DNA from: Atribacterota bacterium
GTDB taxonomy: Bacteria > Atribacterota > Phoenicimicrobiia > Phoenicimicrobiales > Stramentimicrobiaceae
Assembly (NCBI GenBank): GCA_028696495.1
Contig: JAQVGY010000032.1
Location: 1-9,191 of the forward strand
Direction of reading: 5' to 3'
DNA: 9,191 nt
Below the pieces are notes generated by a model, which was not told where the DNA came from, did no database searches, and saw only the letters and a list, made by a program, of their open reading frames with translations. Position numbers and translations under genes: made by a program. This document shows, in pieces, positions 6,060 through 9,191 of the stretch (within the stretch, counting starts at the first letter, position 1; every line of letters starts with the position of its first letter).

Positions 6060-7460
6060 CTATTCCTTTTTTACAGGAAACCCCTTTATTTTTTTAGCCA
6101 ATTCCGTCCCTACCTTCCATACATCCCCGGCTCCCATAGTGATAACAATATCTCCGGAAGATATCATATTCTTTAAGAAAGAGACAGTGTCCCTCCTGCC
6201 GGGAATATAATATACATTTTCTCTCTGTTCTTCTTTTATTTTTTGATAAATCAGCTCTGCAGAAATATGGGGAATAGGCTCCTCATTAGCAGCATATATA
6301 TCATTAATTATAACAATATGGGAATCCCGGAAAGCAGAAGCAAAGCTTTCTAACAGTATTTTAGTTCTACTATAACGATGTGGCTGGAATACGGTTATAA
6401 TTCTATATTCAGGCCACCCCTGCCTGATTGCCCGCAAGGATGCTTTTATCTCAGAGGGATGGTGACCATAATCATCTATAATCATAAATTCATTATCATT
6501 TTGAAAAATAATTTCCTGTCTTCTTTTTACACCTGTAAAATGGTGTAATATTTCTGTTATATCCTGAAACTTTATCCCCAGTTCCAGACAGGTAGCAATT
6601 GCCGCTAAAGCATTGGAAACATTGTAACAACCAGGGATATTCAGTTGTAAATCACCTAATCTATGTTGTTTAAAATAGATTTCAGAATGGGAAGTATTTT
6701 TAGATAAGCAGGTATTTACTGCTCTTATCTGAGCAGAGTGGTGAAACCCATAGGATATAGCATTTTTTCGACCAATCGATCTTTCTGTTACCACCCTGGC
6801 ATTGGGACAATCACAGCCGTATATTACACTCCCTTCTCCGGGTATCTTCTCTATAAACAACTGGAAGCTGTCCATGGTTTTTTCCAGGCTGGTGAAATAA
6901 TCTAAATGATCATTCTCAATATTGGTAATAATTATTATATTGGGATTGAGTAATAAGAAAGAGCCATCACTCTCATCTGCTTCCACCACCACATAATCCC
7001 CCTTGCCCAGTTTGGCATTCCCTCCAATATCGTTTACTTCACCCCCAATGGCAATGGTAGGATCCAAATTCATACCTTCCAGCAACAGACTTATCATAGA
7101 GGTAGTAGTGGTCTTGCCATGGGTACCTGAAACAGCAATACGATATTTTTGATTCATCAGGCGGGAAAGCATCTCTGCTCTGGGAATAATTTCTATATTA
7201 TTTTCGCGGGCGGCAATAATTTCCTGATTCTCTCTGTTAATGGCTGATGATATTACCACCAGACCTGCTCCCAGTACATGACTGCCATCATGTCCCTTAT
7301 AAATCATTGCACCCTTATCCGTCAACCTCCTGGTAGAAACGTTACTATTTAAATCAGAACCGCTTATCTGATACCCTAAATCGAGCATAATGGAGGCGAT
7401 CCCGCTCATTCCTGCTCCGCCAATTCCAATAAAATGAATCCGCTTTCCGAACTTATTCAT
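6060..7460 (-). CDS. murC: UDP-N-acetylmuramate--L-alanine ligase MurC
   Basis: MurC adds L-alanine to UDP-MurNAc using ATP, the first step of the peptide stem, in the cytoplasm. The product has 466 residues, the usual length. The N-terminal UDP-binding domain shows IHFIGIGGAGMSGIA (8-22). The central ATPase domain has the P-loop SGTHGKTTTT (111-120) and EADESDGSF (160-168), with TNIENDHLDYF (179-189). The C-terminal domain has IIDDYGHHPSEI (327-338), FQPHRYSR (358-365) and TMGAGDVW (441-448). The HFIGIGG start and alanine-ligase-type motifs separate it from MurD, MurE and MurF. Start: ATG at 7460 with AAAGGG about 5 nt upstream. A TTG at 7502 is in frame but has no ribosome site and would add 14 atypical residues. 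murB follows after 1 nt, with its AAGGA ribosome site inside the last murC codons. Confidence 0.97.
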   Translation of the reverse strand: MNKFGKRIHFIGIGGAGMSGIASIMLDLGYQISGSDLNSNVSTRRLTDKGAMIYKGHDGSHVLGAGLVVISSAINRENQEIIAARENNIEIIPRAEMLSRLMNQKYRIAVSGTHGKTTTTSMISLLLEGMNLDPTIAIGGEVNDIGGNAKLGKGDYVVVEADESDGSFLLLNPNIIIITNIENDHLDYFTSLEKTMDSFQLFIEKIPGEGSVIYGCDCPNARVVTERSIGRKNAISYGFHHSAQIRAVNTCLSKNTSHSEIYFKQHRLGDLQLNIPGCYNVSNALAAIATCLELGIKFQDITEILHHFTGVKRRQEIIFQNDNEFMIIDDYGHHPSEIKASLRAIRQGWPEYRIITVFQPHRYSRTKILLESFASAFRDSHIVIINDIYAANEEPIPHISAELIYQKIKEEQRENVYYIPGRRDTVSFLKNMISSGDIVITMGAGDVWKVGTELAKKIKGFPVKKE

Positions 7461-7489
7461 AAACACCCTTTCCAGTCCGTTCCCGGAAG

Positions 7490-7511
7490 AACTATTATTC
7501 AACTAATAGTT
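7490..7511. repeat. AT-rich inverted repeat in the murG-murC gap
   Basis: AACTATTA (7490-7497) and TAATAGTT (7504-7511) are perfect 8-bp inverted arms around 6 nt. A second looser pair, ACTATTT (7515-7521) and AAATAGT (7534-7540), lies next to it and overlaps the murG stop codon, so the ACTATT motif recurs several times within 55 bp. No U run follows, and the stems have little G-C, so a terminator is unlikely. It could be an operator or a processing site, or chance in AT-rich DNA. Confidence 0.35.
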
Positions 7512-7531
7512 TACACTATTTTATTTATTAT

Positions 7532-8662
7532 TTAAATAGTTTTTCCAGGAGATATTTTACATTCCATATAATCATATATGTTATCAACAATATCCTGAGC
7601 TGCTTTTCGTTTACCCAATTTTTTACTATTCCGGGCAAGTAAATCCAATCTTTTATTATCTGTCAATAGTTTGGATAATTCGGCTGCCAGTTTCTCCCTG
7701 TTAAGCTCTTTCTCCTCAATAATCAGGGCTGCAAGATTACTCTCCAAAAATCGAGCATTATAGAGCTGGTGATTGCCCGTAGCATAAGGATATGGTATCA
7801 ATATTGCTGCTATTCCCTTAGCTGACAGCTCGGCGATAGTGGTGGCACCAGCCCGGCATACCACCAGATCAGCCAGGTCATAGGCATCTTCTATATTATG
7901 CAGATAAGGCAATACCCGAACGGTCTCTTTAAATGGTGATTTGGTTACCTTTTCGGTTAAGTTCTTAAAATCTTCTTCACCACTGATAATCAACACCTGC
8001 CATTCCAGCCAGATTGACTCCTCAATTAAGTAGAGACTATGCAATACCATTTTATTGATGGTACTTGCTCCCTTGCTTCCGCCGAACACTAATATGGTTT
8101 TTTTTGTACTATCCAGATTATTTTCTTTTATTATTTTTTCCTTATTACCCTGCCAGATACTCTTGCGAATCGGGTTTCCCAAAAATACTATTCTCTCTTT
8201 TCTCCAGAAATACCCGGCTGATTCCGGAAAACTGGTAAAAACCTTTTTGCCGGTTAGAGATAAAAATTGGTTGGTAATACCGGGAATAACATTCTGTTCA
8301 TGGATAAAAGTGGGAATTCCCAACAGAGAAGAGACCAGAGCAACAGACCCGCTTACATAGCCTCCGGTCCCTATCACCAGGTCAGGTTTAAAATCTTTGA
8401 TTATACCATATGAGGTAAACAGGGAGCCCAGAAAGAGAAATAGTGCTGATAGACTCTCAAGAGAAAATTTTCTTTCTATTCCCTTAACACGTAAACCCAG
8501 AAAACGAAATCCTTCCTGTGGAATAATCTCTGATTCCATTTTATGCTCGGTCCCCACAAAAATAATCTCATTATTCTTATCTCTGCTCTGAAACTCGCGC
8601 GCCAGACTTATTCCCGGATAGATATGTCCTCCGGTACCTCCTCCGGTAATGATAATTCTCAT
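7532..8662 (-). CDS. murG: Lipid II synthase MurG (undecaprenyl-PP-MurNAc-pentapeptide GlcNAc transferase)
   Basis: MurG is a peripheral membrane GT-B glycosyltransferase that moves GlcNAc from UDP-GlcNAc onto lipid I to make lipid II on the inner face of the membrane. The product has 376 residues, near the usual 355-370. The N-terminal glycine loop TGGGTGGHIYPGISLA (6-21) and VIGTGGYVSGSVAL (96-109) with HEQNVIPGITN (121-131) form the acceptor domain; a hydrophobic patch (LSALFLFLGSLF, 71-82) probably sits on the membrane. The C-terminal donor domain has LVFGGSKGAS (191-200), VVCRAGATTIAEL (267-279) and PYPYATGNHQLYNA (290-303), the UDP-GlcNAc site. Start: ATG at 8662, directly before the glycine loop, with GAGGAAG upstream. 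An in-frame GTG at 8695 would overlap ftsW and is less likely. Four nt separate it from the ftsW stop, and the product, lipid II, is the FtsW substrate. Confidence 0.97.
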   Translation of the reverse strand: MRIIITGGGTGGHIYPGISLAREFQSRDKNNEIIFVGTEHKMESEIIPQEGFRFLGLRVKGIERKFSLESLSALFLFLGSLFTSYGIIKDFKPDLVIGTGGYVSGSVALVSSLLGIPTFIHEQNVIPGITNQFLSLTGKKVFTSFPESAGYFWRKERIVFLGNPIRKSIWQGNKEKIIKENNLDSTKKTILVFGGSKGASTINKMVLHSLYLIEESIWLEWQVLIISGEEDFKNLTEKVTKSPFKETVRVLPYLHNIEDAYDLADLVVCRAGATTIAELSAKGIAAILIPYPYATGNHQLYNARFLESNLAALIIEEKELNREKLAAELSKLLTDNKRLDLLARNSKKLGKRKAAQDIVDNIYDYMECKISPGKTI

Positions 8663-8666
8663 ATGG

Positions 8667-9191
8667 TTAAACTTCCTCACCTTTTGTTCTAACACTTTTT
8701 GAGATGTTTAAAAGAATCCCACAGCAAAACATATTAACAATTAATGATGAACCCCCATAACTTACAAATGGTAAGGTAATCCCGGTAGTAGGAAACACTT
8801 TGGTCACCACACTGATATTTACTAAAGCCTGAAAGACTATTAAAGAGGTGATACCAGCAGAAAGCAATGCACCAAAAGTATCTCTTGCCCTCCAGGCAAT
8901 CATAAAACCTCTCCATAAAAAGACAAGAAAGAGAATGATAACAATAGAAGCACCCAAAAAACCCAGCTCTTCCCCAATAATGGAAAAGATAAAATCGGTA
9001 TGCTGGTCAGGGAGATAAAAAAACTTTTGTCTGCTCTGGGCAATTCCCACTCCAGTTACCCCTCCGCTACCCAGTGCTATCAAAGACTGAATAATATGAA
9101 AACCGCTTTTCAAGGGGTCTTCCCAGGGGTTTAAAAAAGAGAGCAGTCTGACCCTGCGGTATTCCTTTCCTAATACCATTATAATCCCGGG
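8667..9191 (-). CDS. ftsW: Septal peptidoglycan polymerase FtsW, C-terminal part (5' end beyond the window)
   Basis: FtsW is the SEDS-family membrane glycosyltransferase that polymerises lipid II at the septum with its partner class B PBP. Only 174 residues are present, the C-terminal half of a protein that is usually about 370-400; the frame is open through the right edge. Visible features: RRVRLLSFLNPWEDP (with the long extracellular loop after it), the SEDS signature stretch GSGGVTGVGIAQSRQKFFYL and LPDQHTDFIFSIIGEELGFLGA, two or three hydrophobic helices, then the hallmark FPTTGITLPFVSYGGSSLI. The paralogues RodA and SpoVE share most of these motifs; FtsW is preferred because the gene sits directly before murG in a dcw cluster. 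Its usual partner genes (mraY, murD) are expected further right, outside the window. Confidence 0.93.
   Translation of the reverse strand, partial: PGIIMVLGKEYRRVRLLSFLNPWEDPLKSGFHIIQSLIALGSGGVTGVGIAQSRQKFFYLPDQHTDFIFSIIGEELGFLGASIVIILFLVFLWRGFMIAWRARDTFGALLSAGITSLIVFQALVNISVVTKVFPTTGITLPFVSYGGSSLIVNMFCCGILLNISKSVRTKGEEV

Noticed and set aside
7503..7535. Possible promoter for murC (TTTAAA, 17 bp, TAAACT on the minus strand)
   Set aside because: Each hexamer matches only 4 of 6 positions in very AT-rich DNA, and murG reads directly into murC; not strong enough to list as a feature.
8055..8591. Plus-strand ORFs antisense to murG
   Set aside because: murG is firmly identified on the minus strand; these are mirror frames without ribosome sites or motifs.
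8734..8916. Minus-strand 60-codon ORF inside ftsW
   Set aside because: It is an out-of-frame shadow of the ftsW coding sequence, which carries conserved SEDS motifs in the main frame.
1..9191. CRISPR arrays, tRNA or rRNA genes, insertion sequences, phage or toxin-antitoxin modules
   Set aside because: I saw no spaced direct repeats, cloverleaf-like segments, transposase motifs or terminal inverted repeats; the whole window is explained by core division, wall and nucleotide genes.

Overview
The window is the 3' half of a bacterial division and cell wall (dcw) cluster, followed by an nrdR-nrdD ribonucleotide-reduction locus. Every gene I can support lies on the minus strand, so transcription runs from the right edge to the left. 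In that order: ftsW (only its 3' end is present), murG, murC, murB, ftsQ/divIB, ftsA, ftsZ, nrdR, and nrdD (3' end lies outside the window). The ORFs on the plus strand are antisense shadows of these genes.

The DNA is AT-rich, with strong purine-rich Shine-Dalgarno sites (AAAGGAGG before ftsZ, AGGAGG before ftsA) and several TTG starts. An oxygen-sensitive class III (anaerobic) ribonucleotide reductase means the organism lives at least partly without oxygen. The complete murG-murC-murB set means it makes peptidoglycan. The nrdD N-terminus resembles those I associate with thermophilic or sediment anaerobes (Thermotogae, Atribacterota, Clostridia-like lineages). I cannot fix the phylum from sequence alone; an Atribacterota-like or Clostridia-like anaerobe is my best guess (inference).

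Right part (about 4345-9191): FtsW (septal transglycosylase), MurG (lipid II synthesis), MurC and MurB (cytoplasmic UDP-MurNAc steps) and FtsQ/DivIB (divisome scaffold). The genes are nearly contiguous: 4 nt between ftsW and murG, 1 nt between murC and murB, and probably a 32-nt overlap of murB with ftsQ. The murG-murC gap is longer (71 nt) and holds a small AT-rich inverted repeat.

Middle part (1716-4344): a 183-nt AT-rich spacer, then ftsA and ftsZ, the membrane tether and the ring-forming GTPase. ftsZ begins at TTG behind a near-ideal ribosome-binding site. It ends 2 nt before a perfect 12-bp hairpin that probably closes the division transcript.

Left part (1-1715): a well-formed sigma-70-type promoter (TTGACA, 17 bp, TACTAT) drives nrdR and, 4 nt after it, nrdD. 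A palindrome resembling the NrdR box lies in the promoter spacer and overlaps the -35 element, so NrdR probably represses its own operon. The result is DNA-precursor supply placed directly downstream of the Z-ring gene but under separate control.

I found no mobile element, CRISPR array, RNA gene or clearly new system. The points worth a second look are the nrdR promoter/operator, the ftsZ-nrdR junction, a cysteine at the catalytic serine position of MurB, a second ATP-cone-like region in NrdD, and the spacer before ftsA.
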